Assembly: GCA_003220225.1 (NCBI GenBank)
Contig: QHRU01000050.1
Location: forward strand, 1-64,000
DNA: 64,000 nucleotides
Reading direction: 5' to 3'
Origin: Candidatus Rokuibacteriota bacterium
Lineage (GTDB): Bacteria > Methylomirabilota > Methylomirabilia > Rokubacteriales > CSP1-6
The number at the start of each line of letters is the position of its first letter. The stretch's first letter is position 1. Below are positions 17,464 through 25,900 of the stretch, in pieces. Made by a program: the position numbers and the translations under genes. A model generated the notes under the pieces. The model did not search any database. It was not told the origin of the DNA and saw nothing but the letters and a program-made list of their open reading frames with translations.

Positions 17464-18551
17464 ACCAGCACCCGGCGGTAGACCGCGCGCGTCTCTTCCG
17501 CGATGGCGGGCCAGGCGACGCGCGCCGCGAGCTTGCGGGCGCCCTGGGCCAGCCGCGCGCGCTCGGCCGACGAGGCGAGCAGCGCGGCGAGCCGCGCGGC
17601 AAGCGCCGCGGCGTCGCGCGGGGGCACGAGCGCGACGTTGTCGGCGTCGCGCAGGTACGCGGACGGCGCAGCGGGCGAGGTGCTGACCACGGGCAGGCCG
17701 TGGGCGAGCCCGGCCATGAGGCTGCCGCGACGGATGGAGGCACCGCCGTCGAACGGCGCCACGAACACGTCGGCGGCGGCGAGGATCCGCGAGACGTCCT
17801 CGTCGGTACGGCGGCCCGTCCACGTCACCGCGGCGGCCACGCCGAGCCGGAGGGCGAGCGCCTCGAGCCCCGCGCGATACGCACGCTCGCTCTCGCGCGT
17901 GTCGCCGATCACGACGAGGCACGCCTCGGGGCGCGCGCGACGCAGCATCGCGAGCGCCTCGAGCAGCGTCTCCATCCCCTTGCCCGGGTACACGAGGCCG
18001 AAGTGGGCCAGCAACGGCGCGCGCGCCGGCACGCCGAGCGCCGCGCGCGTCGCGAGCGGATCGCCGCCCGCCGCCACCGCGATGTTGGAGCCGATGGGAA
18101 TCTCGGTCAGCCGCCGCGCCAGCCAGCGCAGCCGGCGGCGCACCATGGCCGTGACCTCCTCGTTGGCGGCGACCACGTGGCGCGCGCTCGTGAGCAGCCA
18201 GAGGGCGGCCGCGCGCGAGCCGAGGGTGGCGTCGAGAAGCGTGTGGACGGTGACGACGGCCGGCGTGGAGAACGTCGCCCGGAGCGCGCGGCGCCGGTGG
18301 CGATAGAGGTCGGGCGCGTACTGGAGGTTCACGACGTCGGCGGCGACGACCCGCCACCACGGCGCCGCGTCGTCGAGGATCGGGAGCACGGCCACGCCGC
18401 CGCGCGCGGGGCCGCGCCACGCCGCGGAGGCGACCACGGTCACCTGCTCGCCCTGGCGCGCCAGCTCCTCGGCGAGGCAGCGCGTGTAGTCGCCGACCCC
18501 GCACGTGACGGCCTGCGGTGGGTACGACGGGCACGCGATCAGGACGCGCAC
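17460..18551 (-). CDS. GT4-family glycosyltransferase
   Basis: Protein of 363 residues, opening VRVLIACPSYPPQAVTCGVG, with the GDYT acceptor loop, VNLQYAPDLYRH, HFGLVYPGKGMETLLEAL (second domain) and FDGGASIRRGSLMAGLAHG in place of the usual EGFG donor motif, as in several GT4 relatives. The GTG at 18551 gives a 13-base overlap with the membrane protein gene upstream; a later start would remove conserved residues. It is predicted to be cytoplasmic. The donor is unknown. Confidence 0.84.
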   Translation of the reverse strand: MRVLIACPSYPPQAVTCGVGDYTRCLAEELARQGEQVTVVASAAWRGPARGGVAVLPILDDAAPWWRVVAADVVNLQYAPDLYRHRRRALRATFSTPAVVTVHTLLDATLGSRAAALWLLTSARHVVAANEEVTAMVRRRLRWLARRLTEIPIGSNIAVAAGGDPLATRAALGVPARAPLLAHFGLVYPGKGMETLLEALAMLRRARPEACLVVIGDTRESERAYRAGLEALALRLGVAAAVTWTGRRTDEDVSRILAAADVFVAPFDGGASIRRGSLMAGLAHGLPVVSTSPAAPSAYLRDADNVALVPPRDAAALAARLAALLASSAERARLAQGARKLAARVAWPAIAEETRAVYRRVLV

Positions 18552-19996
18552 GCCGGCACCTCCAGCGCGCGCGGCCGCCACACCCGCGCGATGAGCCGGC
18601 TGACCCCGAGCAGCGCGAGCGCGTTGAGGATGAAGAACAGCACCTGGTGCAGCGTCAGCGTCAGCCCCTCGAGCGTCGGCAGCCGCGCCAGCAGATCGCG
18701 CGCGCTCACGTCGGGCCGCGCGACGACCGTGTGCAGCGTGTCGAGGCCGGTCCACACGGGCAGCGCCTCCTTGAACAGCACGCCCATCCCCGTGCCCGAC
18801 ACGAACGTCTTGAGCGCGTACGGCAGCGCGTTGGGCACGGGCGCGAAGCCCGCCTGGGCGCCGAGATAGCCGCACACGAGCGACGGCACCGCCAGGAGCA
18901 GCAGCGCGCGGCGCCCCAGGCGCTCGAGCACGACGCCCGTGAACGCGGCCAGCAGCGGCAGCGCGGGAAAGAGGTAGCGCGCGCCGAGGCCGTGCGACCA
19001 CGAGGCGCGGTCGGCGAACTGCGACTGCCACGAGGCGCCGATGACGACGAGGGCCGCGAGGAGCGTGACCGTCAGCGCCGCCTCCGCGCGCCGCGCCCCG
19101 CGCCAGGCCGTGGCGAGACCGGCCAGCGCGGTGAGGAGAAACGGGGAGTAGAGGAACAGCCCGCCGCGCGGGCCGACGAGGAAGTCGGCGACGATCGCCG
19201 GCTTGGGCGCCACGAATCTCGTCTGGAGCCCGGTGATCGCGGAGTACGACGTGCGCCACGGCGCGCCGAAGAGCCACGTGTCGTAGACGCCCAGGGCGAG
19301 CGCGAAGGGCGCGCCGCCCAGCGCGAAGGCCGCCGCCGCGCGCGCGCCGCTCCGCGCCAGGACGACGAAGCCGAGCAGGAGCGGCAGCAGCACGACCGAG
19401 TGGGTGAGCAGCACCGCCGCGCCGGCGAGCGCCCCGGCCGCCGCCCGGTGGCCCGCCCCACCGACGAGCGCGAGCCGGACAGCCATCGCGAGGGCGAGCG
19501 CGGTGAGACTCTCCTTCGTCAGCATGGTGCCGAACTGAAACGCCTGCGTGCCGAGCGCGAACAGCAGCGCGGCCAGCACGCGGCCGCGGCGGGACGCGCC
19601 CAGCCAGCCCGCGAGCCAGGCCACCTGCACCGCGGTCAGCGCCATGGCCGGCGCGCAGAGCAGCAGGACGACCACGGCGTTGACCGTCTCGAGCCCGGTC
19701 CAGCCCTCGACGGGCGCGCCGCCCGCGACGCGCCAGACGGCGTAGACCGGCGCGATCACCAGCGAGGTGCCGAACGGCACGCCCGGCACCACGCGGCCCG
19801 CGCGGGAGGTGGCCGTGTCCTTGCCCTCGTAGAGCCGCCAGTGCACGAGCTCCCAGCGGCCCGTGTCGACCAGCGACACCGCGCCGTCGACGAAGTTGTC
19901 GCTGTTGGAGAACTGCAGCCACGGGTTCCAGAACGCGACGTAGACCAGGAGCGCGGTGACGAAGATGCGGGCGCCGTCCGAGCGCCACGCGCTCAC
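18539..19996 (-). CDS. polytopic membrane protein, possible GT-C glycosyltransferase
   Basis: Protein of 485 residues with about ten to eleven hydrophobic spans. The first extracytoplasmic loop (NSDNFVDGAVSLVDTGRWEL) carries acidic residues, as in polyprenyl-phosphate-dependent GT-C enzymes (ArnT/DUF2029-like). A later loop reads GPRGGLFLYSPFLL, a segment seen in related uncharacterised membrane proteins. GTG at 19996 overlaps the upstream stop as GTGA. It lies next to a GT87 gene, so an outer-face glycosyltransferase is likely, but no catalytic residue can be assigned with certainty. Confidence 0.65.
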   Translation of the reverse strand: MSAWRSDGARIFVTALLVYVAFWNPWLQFSNSDNFVDGAVSLVDTGRWELVHWRLYEGKDTATSRAGRVVPGVPFGTSLVIAPVYAVWRVAGGAPVEGWTGLETVNAVVVLLLCAPAMALTAVQVAWLAGWLGASRRGRVLAALLFALGTQAFQFGTMLTKESLTALALAMAVRLALVGGAGHRAAAGALAGAAVLLTHSVVLLPLLLGFVVLARSGARAAAAFALGGAPFALALGVYDTWLFGAPWRTSYSAITGLQTRFVAPKPAIVADFLVGPRGGLFLYSPFLLTALAGLATAWRGARRAEAALTVTLLAALVVIGASWQSQFADRASWSHGLGARYLFPALPLLAAFTGVVLERLGRRALLLLAVPSLVCGYLGAQAGFAPVPNALPYALKTFVSGTGMGVLFKEALPVWTGLDTLHTVVARPDVSARDLLARLPTLEGLTLTLHQVLFFILNALALLGVSRLIARVWRPRALEVPACAS

Positions 19997-21255
19997 GTCG
20001 CCTCCACGGGCCGCCCGAGCGTCGTCAGCGCCAGCGCGGCGAGGATCGCGAGACCGTAGGTCTTGATGCCGGCCAGCAGCACGGCGGGGCCCGCGGTCAG
20101 GCCCGGGTGCTGGTAGTAGTCGTCGACGGCGCCGATGAGCACGAGGGCGAGCGCCAGCCACGCCGCGCGCCCGAGCGAGCCGTCGCGCAGCGTCGCGTCG
20201 ACGAGGACGGCGAGCGGCAGCAGCGTGAAGACGAGGTGATTGATCGTGGTGTTCGGCGCGATCAGCAGCAGCACCAGCGCGACGAGCCCCAGCTCCGGCA
20301 CCAGGCGCGCCGGCGCGACCGGGCCCGGCGGCCGCAGCACGATGACGGCGCCGGCGAGGACCGCGAGCGAGGCGACGGCGCCGGCCGCGCGCCAGGCGCC
20401 GAGCGGCAGTGACGGCACGAGCCCGTGGCCCGTGGCGACGATCCAGCCGGTCAGCGAGAGGTTGCCGAGCTGGCCCGGCACCGTGCCGTAGCCGTACTGC
20501 GGCGCCACCCGCGTGACGTACTCCGCCGTGGCCGCCCAGCCGACCGTCGCCGCCGCCAGCGCCGTGCACGCGACGGCGGTGAGGCAGGCGACGCCGAACG
20601 CCCGCCACTTGCCCCGCCACGCGAGCCAGCCGATGAAGAGCGCGGGGTGCACGCGCAGCGCCGTCGCGACGCCGAGCGCGGCGCCGCCGAGCGCGGCGCG
20701 CCCCGAGGCGAGCGCCCAGACGAACAGCGCGAGCAGGGCCAGCACGAGCTGGTTGATCTGCCCCAGGCCCATCGAGTTCTCGAGCGGCTCCCACGTGAGG
20801 AAGATCGCGGCCAGGGTCAGCGCCGCCACCGCGCCCAGCCCGGCCGCGCGCGCGATCCAGGCGAAGGCGGCGACCAGCAGCGCGGCGCTGAGCGCCAGCC
20901 ACGCGCCGACGGCGTGGCGCCAGCCGAGCGCGCTGAACGGCACGAACGGCAGCACGGCGAACGGCGGATACGAGAACTGGTGGATGTGCACGAGGCTGTC
21001 GTGGGCGTGCAGGGTGCCGAGGCGCCGCGCCTCGGCGACCAGCGCGGCGTTGCGGTTCACGCCCTCGCTGTTGACCATGTCCGGCTCGTAGAACGACGCG
21101 CCGTGCCGGAACAGGTGGGCGCCCGTGTAGAGGATCGCGAAGTCGCGCGCGTCGCCGTGGCGCGCCGTCTGGAGCGTGCGCACGGCGAAGCGTGCGGCCA
21201 GCCCGGCGACCACCAGCGCCAGCGCCAGGACGGCGACGGGCACGCGGCCCCTCAC
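19993..21255 (-). CDS. GT87-family (DUF2029) membrane glycosyltransferase
   Basis: Protein of 420 residues with about ten membrane spans. After the first span it has GDARDFAILYTGAHLFRHG, containing the acidic pair expected at the active site of GT87 mannosyltransferase-like enzymes, then YPPFAVLPFVPFS and LGQINQLVLALLAL, both family landmarks. Such enzymes transfer a sugar from a polyprenyl-phosphate donor on the outer side of the membrane. GTG at 21255 overlaps the preceding stop as GTGA. It is probably a late-acting transferase that decorates the flipped repeat unit. Confidence 0.8.
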   Translation of the reverse strand: MRGRVPVAVLALALVVAGLAARFAVRTLQTARHGDARDFAILYTGAHLFRHGASFYEPDMVNSEGVNRNAALVAEARRLGTLHAHDSLVHIHQFSYPPFAVLPFVPFSALGWRHAVGAWLALSAALLVAAFAWIARAAGLGAVAALTLAAIFLTWEPLENSMGLGQINQLVLALLALFVWALASGRAALGGAALGVATALRVHPALFIGWLAWRGKWRAFGVACLTAVACTALAAATVGWAATAEYVTRVAPQYGYGTVPGQLGNLSLTGWIVATGHGLVPSLPLGAWRAAGAVASLAVLAGAVIVLRPPGPVAPARLVPELGLVALVLLLIAPNTTINHLVFTLLPLAVLVDATLRDGSLGRAAWLALALVLIGAVDDYYQHPGLTAGPAVLLAGIKTYGLAILAALALTTLGRPVEAT

Positions 21256-22379
21256 CGCGCGGCCTCGCGCGCCCGCGCGTAGACCTCGGCCGTGCGCCGC
21301 GCCGCGACGTCCACCGACTGCGTCGCCGCGTAGGCGCGCGCCGCCTCCGCGAGCCGGCCGCGCGCCGCGGCGTCGTCGAGCAGCGTGCCGAGCGTCTTCG
21401 CCAGGTCGTGCGCGTCGTCGGGCCGCACCAGCGCGAGGCACTGGCCGCGCTCCGCGAGCTCGCGCAGCGGCGCCAGCGCCGTGGCCACGACGGGCCGGCC
21501 CTGGGCGAGCGCCACGTGCAGCGAGTACGAGACGCTGTCCTCGGTGGCGTAGGGCACCACCACGACGTCCATCGTTTCGAGCGCCACCGCCACCTCGGCC
21601 GGCGGCACGTAGCCCGTCACCACGAGGCGCTCGGCGAGGCCGGCGCGCGCGGCGTCGGCGCGCACCTCGGCGAGCAGCGGGGCGTGCTCGGGCAGCCGCG
21701 GGCCGCCCGCCACCAGCAGCGCGGGCGCCGCGCGACCTCCCAGCTCCGCGAGGGCGTCCAGAACCAGCGCAAAGCGCTTGGAGCGCTCGACGAAGCCGAA
21801 GACGCCCACCACGAGCCGCCGGCCGAGCGCCCAGCGCTCGCGGAACGCCCGCACCGACGCCGCGTCGACGGGCACGCGGCGCGGCACCGGCGGCGGGACG
21901 ACGAGGCAGCGGTCGGCGGCCACGCCGCGCGCCACGAGCCGGTCGCGATGCAGGCGCGCGTGCACGATCACCGCCTCCGCGCGCCGGAACGTCTCGACGT
22001 CGTGCCAGGCCGGGGCGCCCACGGCGTTGGCGAGCGCGCTGCCGAGGCCGCCCTCGTAGCGCGCGGGACCGACCGGGCGCACGGTGTGCGCGGTCACGAC
22101 CAGCGGCGCGCGGATCGCCGTGCGCAAGAAGCGCCACGCCAGCGTGTAGGTCAGCGGGTCCACGCCGAAGAACGAGTAGGTGTGCTGCACGTGGGCGACG
22201 TCGGCGGCGCTCAGCCGGCGCGCGTCGGCCGCGAGGGCGAGCGGGTTGAGGCGGTTCGGCCGCAGCACCACCGTCTCGAGGGCGACGTGGTCCCGCAAGG
22301 CGGGGACGAGCGCGGCGCTGTAGTCGGCGATGCCGCAGCGCTCGCGCGCCGTCGTGTACATCGCCACGCGCAGGCTCAC
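21252..22379 (-). CDS. GT4-family glycosyltransferase
   Basis: Protein of 375 residues. RERCGIADYSAALVPAL is the N-terminal loop, AHVQHTYSFFGVDPLTY follows, GVFGFVERSKRFALVLDAL begins the second domain and EDSVSYSLHVALAQGRPVVA fills the donor-site position. The start GTG at 22379 overlaps the epimerase stop as GTGA. The family call is firm; the sugar is not. Confidence 0.85.
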   Translation of the reverse strand: MSLRVAMYTTARERCGIADYSAALVPALRDHVALETVVLRPNRLNPLALAADARRLSAADVAHVQHTYSFFGVDPLTYTLAWRFLRTAIRAPLVVTAHTVRPVGPARYEGGLGSALANAVGAPAWHDVETFRRAEAVIVHARLHRDRLVARGVAADRCLVVPPPVPRRVPVDAASVRAFRERWALGRRLVVGVFGFVERSKRFALVLDALAELGGRAAPALLVAGGPRLPEHAPLLAEVRADAARAGLAERLVVTGYVPPAEVAVALETMDVVVVPYATEDSVSYSLHVALAQGRPVVATALAPLRELAERGQCLALVRPDDAHDLAKTLGTLLDDAAARGRLAEAARAYAATQSVDVAARRTAEVYARAREAAR

Positions 22380-23503
22380 CGGATCAGGCCCTTGCGCTCG
22401 AGCTCGTCGCGGGCCTGCCCCACGCGGTCGTCCGGCCGCTGCAGCCGCGCCCACGCCACGAGGTCCTCGACGCCCTTCGCGAGCGCGACGCGCGCGCTGA
22501 ACCCGAGCACGCGCCCGATGCGCGAGACGTCGGCCACGCAGTGGCGGATGTCGCCCTCGCGGAAGCGGCCGACGATCTCGGGCGCGAGCGCGACGCCCAT
22601 CGAGCGCGCGATCGCCTCCGCGAGCGCGGCCACCGAGGTCGAGTGCCCGGTGCCCACGTTGAGCGCCACGTCGGCGACGTCCTCCCGCTCCAGGGCCAGG
22701 CAGAACGCCTCCACGATGTCGCTCACGTGGATGAAGTCGCGGCTCTGTCGCCCGTCCTCGAACACGGGTGGCCGCTGACCGTTGAGCAGGCGCGACGAGA
22801 AGATGGCGCCGACGCCCGTGTACGGGTTCGAGAGCGCCTGGCGCGGGCCGTACACGTTGAAGAGCCGCAGGGCGACGGTGCCGATGCCATAGGCGCGGCC
22901 GACGCAGAGGCAGAGCTCCTCCTGATCGCGCTTGGTCACTGCGTACACGGACGTGGGCGCGATCGGCTTGTCCTCGTCGCAGGGGGCGGGTGTCGTCACG
23001 ACGCGGCACGTCGGGCAGCGCAGCTCCCAGTCACGCGCCTGGAGCTGCGCCAGCGGGCGCGGCGTCGGCGCCACCGGGCCGCACGACGGGCAGCGGTAGC
23101 GGCCCTCGCCGTAGATCGACATCGACGAGGCCACCACGAGCCGCCGCACGTGGTGGCCGCCGTTCACGAGCCGATCGAGCAGCACGGCCGTGCCGCGCAC
23201 GTTCTCGTCCACGTACGGCACGATCGCGTACATCGACTGCCCCACCCCGACTTGCGCGGCGAGGTGCACGACGGAGCCCACGCCCGCGAGCGCCCGATCG
23301 ACGGCCGCCGCGTCGCAGACGGACGCGCGCACCAGCTCGACGCCGTCCGGCAAGTGGCGCGCGCGGGTGGCGCCGGCGCCGTGGACCTGGGGCTCGAGCG
23401 AGTCGAGCACCCGCACGGTGGCGCCGCGCGCCAGGAGCGCCTCCACGAGGTGGGAGCCGATGAAGCCGGCGCCGCCGGTGACGAGGACGGGAGACGAGAT
23501 CAT
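22376..23503 (-). CDS. NAD-dependent sugar epimerase with zinc-ribbon insert (dTDP-rhamnose 4-epimerase-like)
   Basis: Extended SDR protein of 375 residues. GGAGFIGSH (10-18) is the NAD site; Y187 and K191 in SVYAVTKRDQE are the catalytic pair, and ALRLFNVYGPRQ and QSRDFIHVSDIV are family landmarks. Between the catalytic Ser strand (VVASSMSIYGEG) and the Tyr there is an insert with two Cys pairs, C138/C141 and C163/C166, a probable zinc ribbon. From memory this insert is a mark of the dTDP-L-rhamnose 4-epimerase (WbiB-like) branch, so a 6-deoxysugar nucleotide is a likely substrate; this is inference. ATG at 23503 overlaps the upstream stop as ATGA. Confidence 0.85.
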   Translation of the reverse strand: MISSPVLVTGGAGFIGSHLVEALLARGATVRVLDSLEPQVHGAGATRARHLPDGVELVRASVCDAAAVDRALAGVGSVVHLAAQVGVGQSMYAIVPYVDENVRGTAVLLDRLVNGGHHVRRLVVASSMSIYGEGRYRCPSCGPVAPTPRPLAQLQARDWELRCPTCRVVTTPAPCDEDKPIAPTSVYAVTKRDQEELCLCVGRAYGIGTVALRLFNVYGPRQALSNPYTGVGAIFSSRLLNGQRPPVFEDGRQSRDFIHVSDIVEAFCLALEREDVADVALNVGTGHSTSVAALAEAIARSMGVALAPEIVGRFREGDIRHCVADVSRIGRVLGFSARVALAKGVEDLVAWARLQRPDDRVGQARDELERKGLIR

Positions 23504-24489
23504 GGCGCGGAGAACCTCCTGACGACGGCGGCGTGGTCGTGGCGCGCGCCGTCGCGCACGCGACGGCGGACGGCCAGCGTGTCGGGCAGCCGGCGCGCGT
23601 TGTGGATGAAGGCCAGGGCGATCGAGAGGGCCAGCTTGAGGTTGCGGCGGCTCACGTGCCACGCCGCGCGCGCCAGCAGCGCCGCCGCCAGCCGCGCGGC
23701 GTCGCGCGCCGGCAGCACTTTCAGGCCGAAGCGGAGCAGGTTCGTGTGGTACGACACGCGGCGGCGGAACCAGGTCTTCGGCACCTGTCCCGGCGCCACG
23801 CCGCGGATCAGGTGCTGGTACTCGTCGCCCGACATCCCGACCTTGTGGTAGAGCACGGCGTCGGGGAGGTGGATCGTCCGCCAGCCGCGACGCCACGCGC
23901 GCCAGCAGAGGTCGGTGTCCTCGAAGTCGATGAAGAACGTCGGGTCGAAGCCGTCCAGCGCCTCGAAGCGGTCGCGCCGCACGAGCAGGCTGCCCGCGCA
24001 GCCCCACGGCACCTCGACCGGTCCCGCCGCCGCCGCGGTGTACTCGACGGCCCACGGCGGCACCACGACGTCGTGGTAGGAGCCGGGCACGAAGCGCGTG
24101 CGGCCGTGGATGACGCGCGCGCCGTCCCAGGAGCGCTGGGTGGGATCGACGGCGAACAGCGTGTCGTCGGCCGCCAGCGCGCGCGCGAGCCGGCCGACGC
24201 AGTCGGGCTCGAAGCGCATGTCGTTGTTCACGAAGAAGAGGAGCTCGCCCTTGGCGTCGCGCACGGCGCGATTGTAGGCGCGCGTGAAGCCGAGGTTGTC
24301 GCCCATCGGCAGCCAGCGGGCGGGGTGGCGCGCGGTGACGGCCGCGCTGTCGTCGCCTGATCCGTTGTCGACGACGACGACCTCGTGGGCCGGCCAGTCC
24401 TGCGCGGCGAGCGTGACCAGGCAGTCGTCCAGCAGGTGCGCGCCGTTCCAGTTCAGCACCAGCGTGCTGACGAGCGGCTGCTCGGTCAT
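23500..24489 (-). CDS. GT2-family glycosyltransferase (rhamnosyltransferase-like)
   Basis: Inverting glycosyltransferase of 329 residues. STLVLNWNGAHLLDDCL, VVVDNGSGDDSAAV, FVNNDMRFEPDCVGRL (the DXD-like site N-D) and FFIDFEDTDLCWRAWRRG (ED motif) are in order, followed by an amphipathic C-terminal region. Relatives transfer rhamnose or similar sugars to cell-surface polysaccharides. ATG at 24489 overlaps the previous stop as ATGA and sits five bases after the G-run of the hairpin at 24495-24508. The neighbouring epimerase gene suggests that the two share a deoxysugar. Confidence 0.88.
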   Translation of the reverse strand: MTEQPLVSTLVLNWNGAHLLDDCLVTLAAQDWPAHEVVVVDNGSGDDSAAVTARHPARWLPMGDNLGFTRAYNRAVRDAKGELLFFVNNDMRFEPDCVGRLARALAADDTLFAVDPTQRSWDGARVIHGRTRFVPGSYHDVVVPPWAVEYTAAAAGPVEVPWGCAGSLLVRRDRFEALDGFDPTFFIDFEDTDLCWRAWRRGWRTIHLPDAVLYHKVGMSGDEYQHLIRGVAPGQVPKTWFRRRVSYHTNLLRFGLKVLPARDAARLAAALLARAAWHVSRRNLKLALSIALAFIHNARRLPDTLAVRRRVRDGARHDHAAVVRRFSAP

Positions 24490-25193
24490 GGATGCCCCCC
24501 CTGGGGGGACCGCGCGCCTGCCTCGCGACGCGCCTTCATGAGGATCCCCATGGCCAGCGACGGCCACCAGTCGCCGGTGACGGCCAGCCACGGCGCGCGC
24601 CGGTCGTCGAGCAGGCGCTGCGGCACGAGCGGGACCCAGTTGCCCAGGTGGCGCTCGACGCGCAGCCCGTGCCTCGCGAGCTGGTGGCGCAGCATGCGCG
24701 GCGTGTAGTAGCGCAGGTGGCCGGTGCCCGCGACGCCGACGTCCATCCACATCGGATAGCGGCCGAGCAGCAGGCGCACGCGGTTCTCCAGGCTCGCGAG
24801 GTTCGGGGTGGTGACGACGAGCGCGCCCCCCGGCCGCAGCACGCGGGCGATCTCGGCCAGGAGGTGGTCGGTGTCCACCACGTGCTCGAGCACCTCGGCG
24901 GCCACCACCGCGTCGAAGGCGCCGGCGGGCCATGGCAGGGGCGCGCGGTCGAGATCCACCGAACGCGCCTCGACGCCGCGCGCGCGCGCCGCCTCGACCA
25001 GCGCGGGCTCGGCCTCGGCGCCCTGCACGCGCCAGCCGCGCGTGGCGAGCAGCGCGGCCAGCTCGCCGCCGGCGCAGCCGACGTCGAGCAGCCGGCCCGG
25101 CGTCTCGTCCTCGAGCAGGCGCAGCAGCTTGCGGATGCGCGACTCGCGCAGGTCCATGCGGTGGCCGGCGTAGTCGGTACGCGCGGAGGTCAT
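24486..25193 (-). CDS. class I SAM-dependent methyltransferase
   Basis: Protein of 235 residues of the Methyltransf_11/23 type. LLDVGCAGGELAALL is the SAM-binding glycine loop, AAEVLEHVVDTDHLLAEIAR the motif after strand 4, and VLRPGGALVVTTPN motif III. The C-terminal half resembles methyltransferases of sugar or lipid clusters. ATG at 25193 overlaps the upstream stop as ATGA, five bases after a C5-AGC-G5 hairpin. The target is probably a sugar hydroxyl of the repeat unit. The protein ends SPQGGHP, encoded by the next hairpin. Confidence 0.83.
   Translation of the reverse strand: MTSARTDYAGHRMDLRESRIRKLLRLLEDETPGRLLDVGCAGGELAALLATRGWRVQGAEAEPALVEAARARGVEARSVDLDRAPLPWPAGAFDAVVAAEVLEHVVDTDHLLAEIARVLRPGGALVVTTPNLASLENRVRLLLGRYPMWMDVGVAGTGHLRYYTPRMLRHQLARHGLRVERHLGNWVPLVPQRLLDDRRAPWLAVTGDWWPSLAMGILMKARREAGARSPQGGHP
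24495..24508 (-). repeat. GC hairpin motif upstream of the GT2 start
   Basis: On the minus strand CCCCCCAGGGGGGG is followed by CATCC and the ATG at 24489. Same spacing as at 5481 and 25199; encodes SPQGGHP at the end of the methyltransferase. Confidence 0.6.
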
Positions 25194-25900
25194 TTATGCC
25201 CCCGCTGGGGGTCTGGCTTCGCCGCGAGAAGCGCCCAGCCCTTGGCGTCCGTCGTCCCGGGACGGTTGCCGTGTCCGGTGAGCCGGCCGTCGAGCCAGTC
25301 GAAGAGCCGGTAGGCGAGCGCGACGAAGGCGAGGCGCGGCCGGGGCGGCAGGTTCAGCTCGATGGCGTGGAAGACGACGAGCAGCGGGCCCCCCGTCGCC
25401 CACGCGGCGACCACGCGCAGACCCGCCTGGGCGCAGAGCGCCTCGAGACCCTGGCGCGTGTAGCGGAAGTAATCGCCGGGATGGTTGTGGGTGATGTGGT
25501 ACTGCGGCGCCGTCAGGCAGAGGTGGCCGCCCGGCGCCAGCACGCGCGCGCACTCGCGGAGCAGGCGCGACGGATCGGACACGTGCTCGAGCACCTCCAT
25601 CAGCAGCACCGCGGCCACGGTCGTGTCGCCCAGCGGCAGCGCGTGGCCGTCGGCGATCAGGTCGAGACCCGCGCCCGGCACGACGTCGAGGGCCACCCGG
25701 CGCCCCGGCCACGCCGCCGACGCGACCGCCGCCTCGGCGCCGGCCCCCACGTCGCAGAGCAGCCCGCCGCCCGGCCGCCGCCGCGCGGCCTCCTCGAGCA
25801 TCAGCCGCGCGTGACGCGTGGGATGGTCGGAGCTGCCCCGCACGCGGCGGTGATGGCCCGTGAGGTAGCGATCTTTGAGACGGCGCGTCAGCGTGCTCAC
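25190..25900 (-). CDS. class I SAM-dependent methyltransferase
   Basis: Protein of 236 residues. The SAM loop reads CDVGAGAEAAVAS, a less common form, followed by LDVVPGAGLDLIADGHALPL, LLMEVLEHVSDPSRLLREC and VLAPGGHLCLTAPQ. QYHITHNHPGDYFRYTRQGL resembles methyltransferases of polysaccharide loci. GTG at 25900 overlaps the flippase stop as GTGA. Two methyltransferases in tandem, plus two fused ones in this operon, imply a heavily methylated polymer. The acceptor is unknown. Confidence 0.82.
   Translation of the reverse strand: MSTLTRRLKDRYLTGHHRRVRGSSDHPTRHARLMLEEAARRRPGGGLLCDVGAGAEAAVASAAWPGRRVALDVVPGAGLDLIADGHALPLGDTTVAAVLLMEVLEHVSDPSRLLRECARVLAPGGHLCLTAPQYHITHNHPGDYFRYTRQGLEALCAQAGLRVVAAWATGGPLLVVFHAIELNLPPRPRLAFVALAYRLFDWLDGRLTGHGNRPGTTDAKGWALLAAKPDPQRGHK
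25199..25211 (-). repeat. GC hairpin motif upstream of a methyltransferase start
   Basis: On the minus strand CCCCCAGCGGGGG is followed by CATAA and the ATG at 25193. A clean 5-bp stem with AGC loop; encodes PQRGHK at the end of the preceding methyltransferase. Confidence 0.6.
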
